A DNA stretch of 64,000 bases from NCBI RefSeq assembly GCF_000759445.1, contig NZ_JRMB01000001.1, forward strand, positions 1,674,001 to 1,738,000, read 5' to 3'. Below are positions 9,364-18,580 of the stretch, one piece after another. Source of the DNA: Pseudomonas lutea (GTDB taxonomy: Bacteria > Pseudomonadota > Gammaproteobacteria > Pseudomonadales > Pseudomonadaceae). The position numbers and the translations under genes were made by a program. Under the pieces are notes generated by a model. It searched no databases. It had not been told where the DNA came from and saw nothing but the letters and a program-made list of their open reading frames with translations. Every line of letters begins with the position of its first letter. Position 1 is the first letter of the stretch.

Positions 9364-9381
9364 ATGACAGTCTTTAGACAG
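9364..9381 (-). promoter_or_regulatory. Pho box (PhoB site) upstream of pstS
   Basis: On the minus strand the sequence is CTGTCTA-AAGA-CTGTCAT: two 7-base CTGTCAT-like direct repeats separated by 4 bases, the consensus PhoB architecture. It lies 86 bases upstream of the pstS start codon in the correct orientation, implying induction under phosphate starvation. Confidence 0.85.
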
Positions 9382-9702
9382 AGGGCAAATACGGCACCGT
9401 CTGTCAGACTTTTCCTACAGCCGTAAAATACGAAACACCCGTATCCATTGGACGAAGAGGCAGTTGTCTAGCTCGCGAGAATTAATATCAATGCGCCACA
9501 ATCCAGGCCGACGGATCGCACTTTGTGGCAATTCGGGCGAGCGATAGGTGGCCGATTGTGGTTCGAAAAGGCGCAACAGTGCGGTGCAAACGCGCACTCG
9601 GACAGGCTGGCTTGCCCTACCCCGAGCATCCGAGCACAAGCAAGGCGATGAGATATGTTTCGGGACGTTGCGATGTGAGGGCAACACCGCAACTGATGAC
9701 GT
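9382..9702. other. Intergenic region, no gene seen
   Basis: Between the pst Pho box and the end of the beta-lactamase gene. A further CTGTCAG at 9401 in the opposite orientation is only a half-site. The frames across this stretch have no family resemblance, and I see no clear terminator for the beta-lactamase gene. Confidence 0.6.
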
Positions 9703-10593
9703 CTAGACCGTCGCTGCGAGGCTCCCGATCTCGGCCATCAGCGCGTTGATCTGATCGCCGCCGGCGATGGACCCGGTGTAATAAACGGACACCAGAACAG
9801 GCGCCCGGTCGCCAGGCCAGAGAATAGCAACATCGTTGCTGGCGTTATTGGCGCCCGAACCGGTCTTGTCACCCACCCGCCAACCGCGGGGCAGACCCGC
9901 CCGCAGTTTTTTGTCTCCGGTCTGATTATTGACCAGCCACGCCGTCAGCTGATCGCGTGAAGGCAGCGAGAGCACGTCGCCCAGGATCAAGGTGTTCAGC
10001 GTCTGCACCAGGGCCATGGGTGTGGTGGTGTCGCGCTCGTCTCCGGGCCGGTTTTCATTAAGCTCCGGTTCGCGACGGTCCAGGCGGGTCTGGGTGTCGC
10101 CGATGGAGCGCAGCCATTGGGTCAGCGCCTGCGGCCCGCCAATGCTGTCCAGCAGCAGATTGGCTGCCGTGTTGTCGCTCAGTGTCAAGGCAGCCTCGCA
10201 CAGTGAGCCGACGCTCAGACCCTGCCCGCCTGCGTGGGATTCGGTGGTCGGCGAGTACGGCACCAGTTGCTCACGGCCATAAACGATGCGCCGGGAAAGT
10301 GCTTCCTGCTGTTGATCAACCCGGGCGAGAACACAGGCTGCAGCCAGGCATTTGAACGTGCTGCACAGGGCAAAGCGTTCATTGCCGCGGTGGTCGATCA
10401 ACCGCTGGCTTGCGGTATTCAGAATAGCGACGCCGAGCCGCCCGCCGTGACGACGCTCCAGCTCAACCAGGCGTTGCGCGATGGTCTGATCCGAGGCGGG
10501 CTCGAAAAGGGGCCCGGCGGCGAGTGAGGACAGACTCAAAAAAGCGGGAACTGCGAATAACGAGGCGCCGATAAGGGTTCTGCGGGTGATCAA
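9703..10593 (-). CDS. Class A serine beta-lactamase
   Basis: A 296-residue enzyme. I place the start at a TTG (10593) with AAGGA 8 bases upstream; the open frame extends further but without family similarity. The N-terminus ITRRTLIGASLFAVPAF is a signal peptide with a twin arginine, possibly a Tat signal. Class A motifs are complete: STFK (Ser70/Lys73), SDN (130 loop), EPELN (Glu166/Asn170) and KTG (234-236). Cys precedes Ser70, and KTG is followed by Ser-Gly, a combination also seen in CTX-M-like enzymes. It hydrolyses beta-lactams in the periplasm. No AmpR-type regulator is adjacent. Confidence 0.93.
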   Translation of the reverse strand: MITRRTLIGASLFAVPAFLSLSSLAAGPLFEPASDQTIAQRLVELERRHGGRLGVAILNTASQRLIDHRGNERFALCSTFKCLAAACVLARVDQQQEALSRRIVYGREQLVPYSPTTESHAGGQGLSVGSLCEAALTLSDNTAANLLLDSIGGPQALTQWLRSIGDTQTRLDRREPELNENRPGDERDTTTPMALVQTLNTLILGDVLSLPSRDQLTAWLVNNQTGDKKLRAGLPRGWRVGDKTGSGANNASNDVAILWPGDRAPVLVSVYYTGSIAGGDQINALMAEIGSLAATV

Positions 10594-10786
10594 GATGGAC
10601 GTCCTTGTGAATGACAACGGGCGCTGAGTGGACCATTGCGCTGCCCGCACAGGGAGCGACTTGGTGGGCCACCGCGAGCGTACTGTAAACGGGGCACCCG
10701 TTATCTGACCAGACGCTGCGACATCCGTACGTCGTCGGACCGAAAGGCGACTGCGCACAGCCCTACCGATGAACCGATGGCGTCGA

Positions 10787-11026
10787 TCAGTGCGGCCGAT
10801 TAAAACCCGACACTGAGCGAATCCACAGAAACCATCGATTGCTCGCCCGGTTAGGGTTGACCGCGTGATCGCCTGTGCGCTCGCCCGGCCATTCACCCGT
10901 TAGATCGCCAGCCAGTTCGCCGGCCAGGGAACCCAGCGACTGTGGCAGCAACCAGGAACTCTCCCGCTCGGTTGCCGGATAGTGAATCGGATGGTCATCT
11001 TGCTCCAACGCTGGCCAATGGCTCAT
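10787..11026 (-). CDS. Possible small hypothetical protein
   Basis: A 79-residue frame starting MSHWPALEQDDHPIHY with a GGAGA sequence 7 bases upstream of its ATG, 29 bases downstream of the fusion oxidoreductase gene. Its middle is a low-complexity run of GE/GD-containing tetrads (AGELAGDLTGEWPGERTGDH). I recognise no domain. The ribosome site and position support it being real; the odd composition argues against. Confidence 0.35.
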   Translation of the reverse strand: MSHWPALEQDDHPIHYPATERESSWLLPQSLGSLAGELAGDLTGEWPGERTGDHAVNPNRASNRWFLWIRSVSGFNRPH

Positions 11027-11055
11027 TGCAGTCTCTCCCGCACTCGCATGGATGG

Positions 11056-13128
11056 TTAAAGATCAAGCACCAACGGCCCTGAGGCCGGGACTGCGCAGCA
11101 GATCAATACGTGGCCCGGCGCCGGCCTGTCAGCGGGCGGTACCGGGTAATGCACCTGGCCACTGATGAGCCGTGTCTTGCAGGTGCCGCATGAACCGCCG
11201 CGGCAGCTGAATTCCGGGCTCAGACCGCGGCGCTCGGCCAACTCCAGCAAGCTGCCTGCGCCGGGCTGCCAGCGCGCCTCTTTGGCGGAACGCTCGAACA
11301 GCACCGGCACGGCTTCGGTGGCGGCAGGCGGCTGCTCGAAAGCCACCGCATGCGAGTCGCCGCTGCGCCTGAGGCTGGACGGCCCGAAGGTTTCGGCATG
11401 GATCCGCTCATCGCGGATATGCATGCCGCGCAGGCCGTCGTAGATTTCCTGGGTGAACGCGGCGGGCCCGCACACATAAAAATCAAAATCGTTGAACGGC
11501 AGCAGCGTCTTGAGCAGGTCCAGATCGATCCGCCCGGCCAGGTGGTAATCCTCACCCCGGCGCGCGGTGGTTTCCGGCTGGCTCAGCACACGGATCGCGG
11601 TCAGTTGATCGCCGGCCCTGGCAATGAGTGTGTCCACTTCTTCGCGAAACGCCAGGTCGGCCAGACGACGGGCGCTCTGGATGAACCAGGTTGCCCGCCC
11701 TCCCCGCACCCGTTTGCCCTCGTAAATGACTTCGCGCAGCATCGAGAGCATGGGCGTGACGCCGATACCGGCACCCAGCAACACCAGAGGGCGGCGCTCC
11801 TGCGGGTCGACCACGAAACCACCCTGCGGCGCCCGCGCTTCCAGCACGTCGCCGGCCTTGATCTGATCGTGCAGATAGGCAGAGGCCAGGCCGTCGCGTT
11901 TGACACTGATGCGCAAGAAGTCATCGGACGGAGCGCTGGACAGGCTGTAGGTGCGGATCACCGGCGGCGTACGGCCCTCCGGCGAGAGACGCAGGGGTAA
12001 ATGCTGTCCGGCCTTGAACGCAGGCAAGCCAATGCCATCTGCGGATTCAAAATAGAACGAACGAATGCCGTCACTTTCGTCCTCGATGCGCGTCACCCGA
12101 AAAGCCCGCCACTGATCACGCAGGGTTTCGGCCTGCAAGCGCGCAGCAGTCTGCTGCCAGTCACCAGTCATCAGGCTGTTCGGCGACCAGCCTTTGAATA
12201 CCCAGCGCGAGCGCAAGGCTGCCGGCCGCCGCACGACCTGCTCGACGCGCACTTGCCAAAGCCGTTCTGCGCCCTGGAAGGCGGCGATCTCTGGCCCGTC
12301 GAGAATCAGCGTGACCGTGCCGGCCAATTGCAGCAAATCGCCCGTCTGAAAATCGATGAACAGCAATCCCGCCCGGGGGTTGAGCTGGAAATTGCCCAGC
12401 GTATTGAAGTGCAGGTTCCCGGCAAAATCCGGAATGGTCAGCACCTCGCCGTCGACCCGCACGAAACCGGCCTGGCCACCACGGTGGGAAACGTCGACCG
12501 AGCGATGGAACGGCTCGCCGTCCAGGTCTACGTAGCTGGCGACGAAAAAGGTGTCAGCGTTCTGAATGACGGCCGTGGCCGATGCGTCCAGCGTGCTCGA
12601 CCGTTCTGCTGCAGGCATTGACGTTACACCCGTCGATGCTGCAGGGGACGGGGCGACGTCGAGCACTTCACGCTCCTGAATATACTGAGGGCAATTGCCG
12701 AATGCGTGCTCCACGGCAATTGCAAAGCCGTCCTTCGTCACTTCGCTGATGTGACCGTTGATGCGGTTGCGACGACGGGTGTGCAGGTCAATGCCGAGCA
12801 TGCCCAGTGCCGCGCCCGGCACGAACTGCGCGCTGGCCGGGTCCTCGGCATCGGGGCGCCGATGAATGTCCAGACGACGCGCATCCGGGGATTGAATGAA
12901 GCCTGACGGGCCGTCCAGCACGCTCGCCCACGGCCAGCCCTCGCCGTCCACCGCCCCGACAATCAAATAAGGCAGGTGCTGGTAAAAGTCCCGATGCTGG
13001 TCGGGCATATAGTCACGAATGACGCGCTTGCCCATCGCCTCCATGCGTTCTGCAACCCCGACCCTGGCTTGCAGGGCGCGCTCGCCGGAATGCCAGGGCG
13101 AGGCCGTTTCAGTGCGAATCTGGTTCAT
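11056..13128 (-). CDS. PNPOx-like / ferredoxin-NADP reductase-like / 2Fe-2S fusion oxidoreductase
   Basis: A 690-residue three-part protein. Residues about 40-310 are pyridoxamine-5'-phosphate-oxidase-like split barrels, apparently in two copies (VGAVDGEGWPWASVLDGP and VASYVDLDGEPFHRSVDVS). Residues about 340-600 form a flavin reductase module with the FAD motif RTYSLSS (near 392) and the pyridine nucleotide motif GAGIGVTPM (near 452). The C-terminus is a plant-type 2Fe-2S domain with CRGGSCGTC and a later CC pair. Electrons should flow from NAD(P)H through FAD to the iron-sulfur cluster; the acceptor is unknown. It is followed at 28 bases upstream by a GST gene on the same strand, suggesting a detoxification role. 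Confidence 0.88.
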   Translation of the reverse strand: MNQIRTETASPWHSGERALQARVGVAERMEAMGKRVIRDYMPDQHRDFYQHLPYLIVGAVDGEGWPWASVLDGPSGFIQSPDARRLDIHRRPDAEDPASAQFVPGAALGMLGIDLHTRRRNRINGHISEVTKDGFAIAVEHAFGNCPQYIQEREVLDVAPSPAASTGVTSMPAAERSSTLDASATAVIQNADTFFVASYVDLDGEPFHRSVDVSHRGGQAGFVRVDGEVLTIPDFAGNLHFNTLGNFQLNPRAGLLFIDFQTGDLLQLAGTVTLILDGPEIAAFQGAERLWQVRVEQVVRRPAALRSRWVFKGWSPNSLMTGDWQQTAARLQAETLRDQWRAFRVTRIEDESDGIRSFYFESADGIGLPAFKAGQHLPLRLSPEGRTPPVIRTYSLSSAPSDDFLRISVKRDGLASAYLHDQIKAGDVLEARAPQGGFVVDPQERRPLVLLGAGIGVTPMLSMLREVIYEGKRVRGGRATWFIQSARRLADLAFREEVDTLIARAGDQLTAIRVLSQPETTARRGEDYHLAGRIDLDLLKTLLPFNDFDFYVCGPAAFTQEIYDGLRGMHIRDERIHAETFGPSSLRRSGDSHAVAFEQPPAATEAVPVLFERSAKEARWQPGAGSLLELAERRGLSPEFSCRGGSCGTCKTRLISGQVHYPVPPADRPAPGHVLICCAVPASGPLVLDL

Positions 13129-13156
13129 GGGGCGAACTCCTCGGCGTCATCAGTGG

Positions 13157-13780
13157 CTACTTGACCAAACCTGCCGCCGTACGCGGCATGGGCACGAACC
13201 CTGGGAGGTTTTCGATGCGTGACAGCCAGGCCTGCACGTTCACGTACTCATCCAGCGACACGTTGCCTTCCGGGGCATGGGCGATGTAGCTGTAGGCCGC
13301 GACATCGGCGATGGTGGCGTGGTCAGCGGCGAGAAATTCACGGCCATTCAGGTGTTGGTCAATGACCTGCAAGGCTTCATGGGCACGCTGAATCGTGTCC
13401 TGAGGATCGAAGCCGGCGTCGAACACCGTGATCAGACGCGCCCGTGCCGGCCCCAGGTAAATGGCACCGGATGCGGCGGACAACCAGCGCTGGACCTGCG
13501 CCGCGCCCTCCGGGTCATTGGGTAGCCAGCGGCCGGAGGCGTCGTACTTCTTCGCCAGGTACACCAGGATGGCCGTCGAGTCAGCAACGATGACCCCGTT
13601 GTCGTCAATCACCGGTACTTGACCGAACGCGTTGACGGCCAGGAAGCCCGGGGTTTTCTGCTCGCCTTTGGCCAGGTCGACGAATTGAATCTGCGGCTCA
13701 AGGCCCAGCAGTGACAACATCAGTTCGGCGCGGTGGGAGTGGCCGGACAGCGGGAAGTGATAGAGCTTGATGGCGGTCAT
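13157..13780 (-). CDS. Glutathione S-transferase family protein
   Basis: A 207-residue two-domain GST. The N-terminal thioredoxin-like part (MTAIKLYHFPLSGHSHRAEL) carries the conserved VNAFGQVPVIDD cis-proline segment and the DSTAILVYLAKKY glutathione-binding Ser region; the C-terminal helical domain contains the HATIADVAAYSYI N-capping motif. It probably conjugates or reduces small electrophiles in the cytoplasm. It sits directly upstream of the fusion oxidoreductase gene on the same strand, probably in one operon. Confidence 0.9.
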   Translation of the reverse strand: MTAIKLYHFPLSGHSHRAELMLSLLGLEPQIQFVDLAKGEQKTPGFLAVNAFGQVPVIDDNGVIVADSTAILVYLAKKYDASGRWLPNDPEGAAQVQRWLSAASGAIYLGPARARLITVFDAGFDPQDTIQRAHEALQVIDQHLNGREFLAADHATIADVAAYSYIAHAPEGNVSLDEYVNVQAWLSRIENLPGFVPMPRTAAGLVK

Positions 13781-14094
13781 GAAGCGTGTCTCCTGGGCGA
13801 ATGAGTCGGGTCAGCGCGGGGGTTATGCGGTTTCGGTAGACCGTGCTGGTGGAGGCGAGTGTGCGACTTGCTGCCGGGCCGGGGAATGACCAGAAAAAGC
13901 AATCCACTGTTTCAGGGAATGAAATGCTGAACGGTGAAACATCGGCCTGCGGCGCCGGGACAGCCCTTCCGAAGGGCCACTTCCAAACGGCCTGCAACAT
14001 TCAGAAATATCTGCTTGACGAAGGGCCCGGGGATAAGCGTTCATGTTTAAAGTACAGCCATCATTCAAACGCCCCGCTCCTTTGGTGAACTCTC
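13781..14094. other. Divergent intergenic region
   Basis: 314 bases between the minus-strand GST gene and the plus-strand MFS gene, which must hold both promoters. I see no clear operator palindrome, terminator or additional gene. Confidence 0.5.
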
Positions 14095-15387
14095 ATGGTT
14101 TCGACTGCTCTGGCGGCATCCCTGTCGCGTCGCCGTATTCATTACAGCTGGGTGATTCTGGCGGTGACTTTCCTGACCATGCTGGTAATGGCCGGCGCCG
14201 TGGGCGCGCCCGGGGTGTTCATCCGTCCGTTGCAAGCGGAATTCGGCTGGGACACCGCGGAGATTTCTTCGGCCCTGGCGATCCGCTTTGCGCTGTTTGG
14301 CCTGGTCGGCCCATTCGCCGCCGCGTTCATGAATCACTTCGGTGTGCGCAAGGTGGTGCTCACGGCATTGACGCTGGTGGCGAGCGGCATGCTGCTGTCG
14401 CTGTTCATGACCCGCTTCTGGCAATTGGTCGTGCTGTGGGGCGTGGTTGTGGGCTTCGGCACCGGGCTGACGGCCATGGTGCTCGGCGCCACCGTGGCTA
14501 CGCGCTGGTTTTCCAGCCATCGCGGTTTGGCAATGGGCTTGCTGTCCGCCAGTTCCGCGACCGGCCAGCTGGTGTTCATGCCGCTGCTGGCGAACCTCAC
14601 CGAGCAGTTTGGCTGGCGCACGGCGCTGACGTGTATTTGCGCCGCCATCGTGATCGCCGGTTTCGCCGTACTGGCGCTGATGCGCAACCGTCCCGCCGAC
14701 CTGCAGCTGCCGCTGTATGGCGATGACGACATCCAGCCCGTCCCCGAGAGCACCCAGACCTTCGCCCAGCTTTTGATGACGCCGCTTAAGGTGCTGCGCG
14801 AGGTCTCCGGGACGTGGACGTTCTGGGTTTTGTTCATGACCTTTTTCATCTGCGGGGCCAGCACCAATGGCCTGATACAGACGCACTTCATCAGCCTGTG
14901 CGGCGACTACGGGCTGGCCGCAACCACGGCGGCGGGCATGCTGGCGGTGATGGGGATTTTCGATTTCTTCGGCACTATCGGTTCCGGCTGGCTGTCGGAC
15001 CGCTTCGATAACCGCTGGCTGCTGTTCTGGTACTACGGCTTTCGCGGCGTGTCGCTGGTGCTGTTGCCGTTTCTGGACTTCACCGTGTTCGGGCTGTCAG
15101 TGTTCGCGCTGCTCTATGGGCTGGACTGGATCGCCACGGTGCCGCCGACGGTGAAGCTGACCGCCCAGCGATTCGGCGTCGAGCGTGCCAACATCGTGTT
15201 TGGCTGGGTCTTCGCCGGTCATCAATTAGGGGCCGCCTTCGCGGCATTCGGGGCGGGATGGACACGCACGCACTTCGCCACGTATCTGCCGGCGTTCTTC
15301 ATTTCCGGCCTGCTGTGCGCAATTGTGGCATTGATTGCGCTGTCCATCGTGCCGGCAGTGAAAGCGGCCAGGGTGGCCGCCCACTGA
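14095..15387 (+). CDS. Major facilitator superfamily transporter
   Basis: A 430-residue inner-membrane protein with twelve predicted membrane segments split by a central loop (about residues 200-235, rich in acidic and polar residues). The motif MNHFGVRKVVLTAL after segment 2 and GWLSDRFDNRWLLFW between segments 8 and 9 are MFS motif-A-like. The pattern resembles MFS carriers for monocarboxylates (oxalate/formate antiporter-like group), but the substrate is not evident. It converges on the cyd operon with only 13 bases between stop codons. Confidence 0.88.
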   Translation: MVSTALAASLSRRRIHYSWVILAVTFLTMLVMAGAVGAPGVFIRPLQAEFGWDTAEISSALAIRFALFGLVGPFAAAFMNHFGVRKVVLTALTLVASGMLLSLFMTRFWQLVVLWGVVVGFGTGLTAMVLGATVATRWFSSHRGLAMGLLSASSATGQLVFMPLLANLTEQFGWRTALTCICAAIVIAGFAVLALMRNRPADLQLPLYGDDDIQPVPESTQTFAQLLMTPLKVLREVSGTWTFWVLFMTFFICGASTNGLIQTHFISLCGDYGLAATTAAGMLAVMGIFDFFGTIGSGWLSDRFDNRWLLFWYYGFRGVSLVLLPFLDFTVFGLSVFALLYGLDWIATVPPTVKLTAQRFGVERANIVFGWVFAGHQLGAAFAAFGAGWTRTHFATYLPAFFISGLLCAIVALIALSIVPAVKAARVAAH

Positions 15388-15400
15388 TACGTGCAGATGC

Positions 15401-15703
15401 TTAAAACCACTGACGCGCGGTGAGCCACATGCCATACCCCAGCGCCATCAGCACCCAGGCCGGCAGCAGGTGAAACACCACCCGCCAGGCCATGGCACGC
15501 GGCTCGAAACCGACGCCGTGGACGAACCCTCCGGCCACGCCCCACATGACCAGCATCAGCACACTGTGGGAGTAGTGGCCATTGGCGTCGAGCATTGAGG
15601 CCGGATGGATCAGCAGAACCAGGCTCAGCGGTACCGCCATCAGCAGGGACACTGCCCGGCCGATGCTGTACCGGACCGGTTCACTGCCCGCCTCAGCGGT
15701 CAC
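15401..15703 (-). CDS. ybgE: Cyd operon protein YbgE
   Basis: A 100-residue membrane protein read from a GTG that overlaps the cydX stop. Three membrane segments are apparent (SLLMAVPLSLVLLI, SVLMLVMWGVAGGFVHGVGF, LLPAWVLMALGYGMWLT) with the family's GVGFEPR and WR..FH pattern. YbgE is commonly encoded after cydABX and is associated with the bd oxidase; its role is not settled. The open frame continues upstream through cydX and cydB on another phase, but that part is a shadow. Confidence 0.8.
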   Translation of the reverse strand: MTAEAGSEPVRYSIGRAVSLLMAVPLSLVLLIHPASMLDANGHYSHSVLMLVMWGVAGGFVHGVGFEPRAMAWRVVFHLLPAWVLMALGYGMWLTARQWF

Positions 15704-15809
15704 GGCCACGCTCCAGCGCGGCGGCGTCCGAGGCTTCCAGCCACAGGGCGTTGATGATGCCGAAGCTGCAGGCCAGCAGCACGCCGAGAATCCAGGCGAA
15801 ATACCACAT
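15693..15809 (-). CDS. cydX: Cytochrome bd oxidase small subunit CydX
   Basis: A 38-residue single-span peptide, MWYFAWILGVLLACSFGI followed by INALWLEASDAAALERG, with the family-typical MWYF..W.LG start and the Glu of LE after the membrane helix. CydX stabilises the haem sites of CydAB. It lies 25 bases after cydB and overlaps ybgE by 11 bases. It is too short for most automatic ORF lists. Confidence 0.93.
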   Translation of the reverse strand: MWYFAWILGVLLACSFGIINALWLEASDAAALERGRDR

Positions 15810-15834
15810 GATTGTCTCTCCTTTGCGACGCGGC

Positions 15835-16977
15835 TCAGTACAGGCCGTGCGGGTTGTGGTCGATGTGCGCGGTGGTGACCTTGCCCCACATCTTGGCGTA
15901 GCACCAAAGCGTGTAGCAGAGGATCAACGGCACGAAAATGGTCGCTGCGATCAACATGATGATCAGGGTTTTGTGGCTGGAGACGGCGTCCCACACGGTC
16001 AGGCTGGAGGCCGGGTCCAGACTCGATGGCATCACAAAGGGAAACAACGCGAAGCCTGCCGTACACAGCGCACCGACGATTGCCAGGCTGCTGCCCAGAA
16101 ACGCCGTCCTGCCCTGCCCCGCGCTGGCACCCAGTAACGCCAGCAGGCCGCCGAAGATCCCCAGCAATGGCGCGGCCACCGTCAGCGGGTGTTGCTGGTA
16201 ATTGCCCAGCCAGCCGTGGTTGCTCGCCGTCACGGTTTTCGACAACGGATTGAGTGCCGCGCCCGCATCGAACGCCGAGGTGATCGCCAGGCCCTGAATG
16301 CCGCCGACCAGCAGCCACACGCCCGCACAGATGAACGCCAGTACAAATACCAACGACAACACCTGCGCCGCACGCCGTGAACGCTGGGCAATCGCGCCTT
16401 CGGTGCGCATCATCAACCAGGTGCCACCGTGCAGCCCCAGCATGCTCAGGCTGACCACACCGGCGAGCAGGCCGAAGGGGCTCAACAGTTGCCAGAAGTT
16501 GCCCTGATAGCTTGAGCGCAGGGTGTCGTCGAACTGGAACGGCACGCCCAGCAGCAGGTTGCCGAAGGCCACCCCGAAGACCAGCGAAGGCACCAGACCG
16601 CCGATGAACAGGCCCCAGTCCCAGCTCTGCCGCCAACGGGTGTTTTCCAGCTTGCTGCGGTAGTCAAAACCCACCGGTCGCACGAACAACGCGAACAGCA
16701 CCAGCAGCAGCGCCCAGTACAGTCCCGAGAACGCCGCGGCGTAGACCAGCGGCCATGCCGCGAACAGCGCGCCGCCCGCAGTGATCAGCCAGACCTGATT
16801 GCCGTCCCAGTGCGGAGCGATGGTGTTGATGACCACACGCCGCTCGTTATCGCTGCGCCCGACGAAGGGCATCAACACTGCCGCGCCCAGGTCGAAGCCG
16901 TCGGTGAGGGCGAAGCCGATCAACAGCACGCCGACCAGCACCCACCAGATCATCTTCAGGGTTTCGTAATCGAACAT
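15835..16977 (-). CDS. cydB: Cytochrome bd ubiquinol oxidase subunit II
   Basis: A 380-residue inner-membrane protein with about eight membrane segments, opening MFDYETLKMIWWVLVGVLLI and containing TDGFDLGAAVLMPFVGR and NQVWLITAGGALFAAWP, both typical of CydB. It partners CydA in quinol:O2 oxidoreduction. It starts 10 bases after cydA. The length matches the bd-I type. Confidence 0.97.
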   Translation of the reverse strand: MFDYETLKMIWWVLVGVLLIGFALTDGFDLGAAVLMPFVGRSDNERRVVINTIAPHWDGNQVWLITAGGALFAAWPLVYAAAFSGLYWALLLVLFALFVRPVGFDYRSKLENTRWRQSWDWGLFIGGLVPSLVFGVAFGNLLLGVPFQFDDTLRSSYQGNFWQLLSPFGLLAGVVSLSMLGLHGGTWLMMRTEGAIAQRSRRAAQVLSLVFVLAFICAGVWLLVGGIQGLAITSAFDAGAALNPLSKTVTASNHGWLGNYQQHPLTVAAPLLGIFGGLLALLGASAGQGRTAFLGSSLAIVGALCTAGFALFPFVMPSSLDPASSLTVWDAVSSHKTLIIMLIAATIFVPLILCYTLWCYAKMWGKVTTAHIDHNPHGLY

Positions 16978-16987
16978 CGAACGTTCC

Positions 16988-18580
16988 TCAGGCCAGGGCC
17001 GGTTGTGGGGCGCGCGCAGGCGGGATGGCCGCGCTGTGCTCGAAGTGATAGCGGCCGGTGTGCAGGCTGCTTGGACCCAGTCGGGCGAACTTGATCATCA
17101 GGTACATCTCGATGATCAACAGCACGGTGTAGAAGCCGACCAGCGCCACAATCGAACCGAGCACATCGCCCGGCGACAGGGTCGAGGCCGACAGGTGCAC
17201 CGGCAGCACTTCGCCGATGGACCAGGGCTGGCGACCATGTTCCGCCACCCACCAGCCGGTCTGCGTGGCGACCCAGGGCAGCGGCAGGCTTAACAACGCC
17301 CATTTGAGCAGCCAGCGCTTGCCGGTCTCGTTTTTGCGCGCCGAGGCCCAGAACGCGCAGGCGAACAACAGCAGCATCAGCACCCCGCTGAGCACCATCA
17401 CGCGGAAGGTCCAGAAGATCGAGGCCACCTGGGGGATTGAATCCAGCGCCGCCTGTTTGATTTGTTGCTCGTTGGCGTCAACGACGCTGGCGGTGTATTT
17501 CTTCAGCAACAGGCCGTAGCCCAGGTCCTTCTTGACCGCGTTGAAAGCGTTGAGGGTCTGCTCGCTTTTGTCACCGCCGCGCAGTTTTCCGAGCAAGTCG
17601 TAGGCGGTCATGCCGTTGCGAATGCGCCCTTCATGCTCGCTGATCAGGTCCTTGAGGCCAGTGACTTGTTTGTCCATCGAGCGCGTGGCGATGATGCCCA
17701 TCAGGTAGGGAATCTTGACCGCGTAATCGGTGCGCTGCTGCGCCTGATTGGGCAGGCCGAACAAGGTAAACGCCGCCGGGGCCGGCTCGGTTTCCCACTC
17801 TGCTTCGATGGCTGCCAGCTTGGTTTTCTGCACATCGCCGATCTCGTAACCGGATTCATCCCCCAGCACGATCACCGAGAGAATCGAGGCCATGCCGAAC
17901 GCCGAAGCGATGGCGAACGAACGTCGGGCGAAGGCGATGTCGCGGCCTTTGAGCAGGTACCAGCTCGAAATCGCCAGCACGAAGATCGCGCCGGTGACGT
18001 AGCCCGAAGCCACGGTGTGCACGAACTTGACCTGCGCGACGGGGTTGAACAGCAGGTCGCTGAAGCTGGTGAGCTCCATGCGCATGGTGGTGAAGTTGAA
18101 CTCGGCGCCGACCGGGTTTTGCATCCAGCCGTTGCCGATGAGAATCCACAGCGCTGACATGTTCGAGCCGATGGCGACCAGCCAGGTCACCGTGAGGTGC
18201 TGCACGCGGGTCAGGCGGTCCCAGCCAAAGAAGAACAGGCCGATGAAGGTCGATTCAAGAAAGAACGCCATCATTCCTTCGATGGCCAGCGGCGCACCGA
18301 AGATGTCGCCGACGTAGTGGCTGTAATACGCCCAGTTGGTGCCGAACTGAAATTCCATGGTCAGCCCGGTGGTCACGCCCAGGGCGAAGTTGATGCCGAA
18401 CAGCTTGCCCCAGAAACGGGTCATGTCTTTGTAGACCTGCTTGCCGGTCATGACGTAGACCGATTCCATGATGGCCAGCAAAAAGGTCATGCCCAGGGTC
18501 AGCGGGACGAAGAGGAAGTGGTACAGCGCGGTCATCGCGAACTGCAGCCGGGATAAGTCGACGACTGATTCCGAAATCAT
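16988..18580 (-). CDS. cydA: Cytochrome bd ubiquinol oxidase subunit I
   Basis: A 530-residue haem-carrying subunit. The haem b595 ligand region [13 protein letters not shown] is at the N-terminus, and the quinol-site motif [12 protein letters not shown] is intact. The long hydrophilic Q-loop (about residues 255-390) and total length place it in the CydA (long Q-loop) group rather than the shorter cyanide-insensitive CioA type. It reduces oxygen at very high affinity. It overlaps cydP by 4 bases. Confidence 0.97.
   Translation of the reverse strand: MISESVVDLSRLQFAMTALYHFLFVPLTLGMTFLLAIMESVYVMTGKQVYKDMTRFWGKLFGINFALGVTTGLTMEFQFGTNWAYYSHYVGDIFGAPLAIEGMMAFFLESTFIGLFFFGWDRLTRVQHLTVTWLVAIGSNMSALWILIGNGWMQNPVGAEFNFTTMRMELTSFSDLLFNPVAQVKFVHTVASGYVTGAIFVLAISSWYLLKGRDIAFARRSFAIASAFGMASILSVIVLGDESGYEIGDVQKTKLAAIEAEWETEPAPAAFTLFGLPNQAQQRTDYAVKIPYLMGIIATRSMDKQVTGLKDLISEHEGRIRNGMTAYDLLGKLRGGDKSEQTLNAFNAVKKDLGYGLLLKKYTASVVDANEQQIKQAALDSIPQVASIFWTFRVMVLSGVLMLLLFACAFWASARKNETGKRWLLKWALLSLPLPWVATQTGWWVAEHGRQPWSIGEVLPVHLSASTLSPGDVLGSIVALVGFYTVLLIIEMYLMIKFARLGPSSLHTGRYHFEHSAAIPPARAPQPALA

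Noticed and set aside
9401..9420. Second Pho-box-like sequence in plus orientation
   Set aside because: Only one CTGTCAG half matches; the second half (TTCCTAC) is too far from consensus and no plus-strand gene follows.
15710..16636. Upstream part of the long minus-strand frame that ends with ybgE
   Set aside because: It lies out of phase inside cydX and cydB, which are both clear; only the last 100 codons resemble a family.
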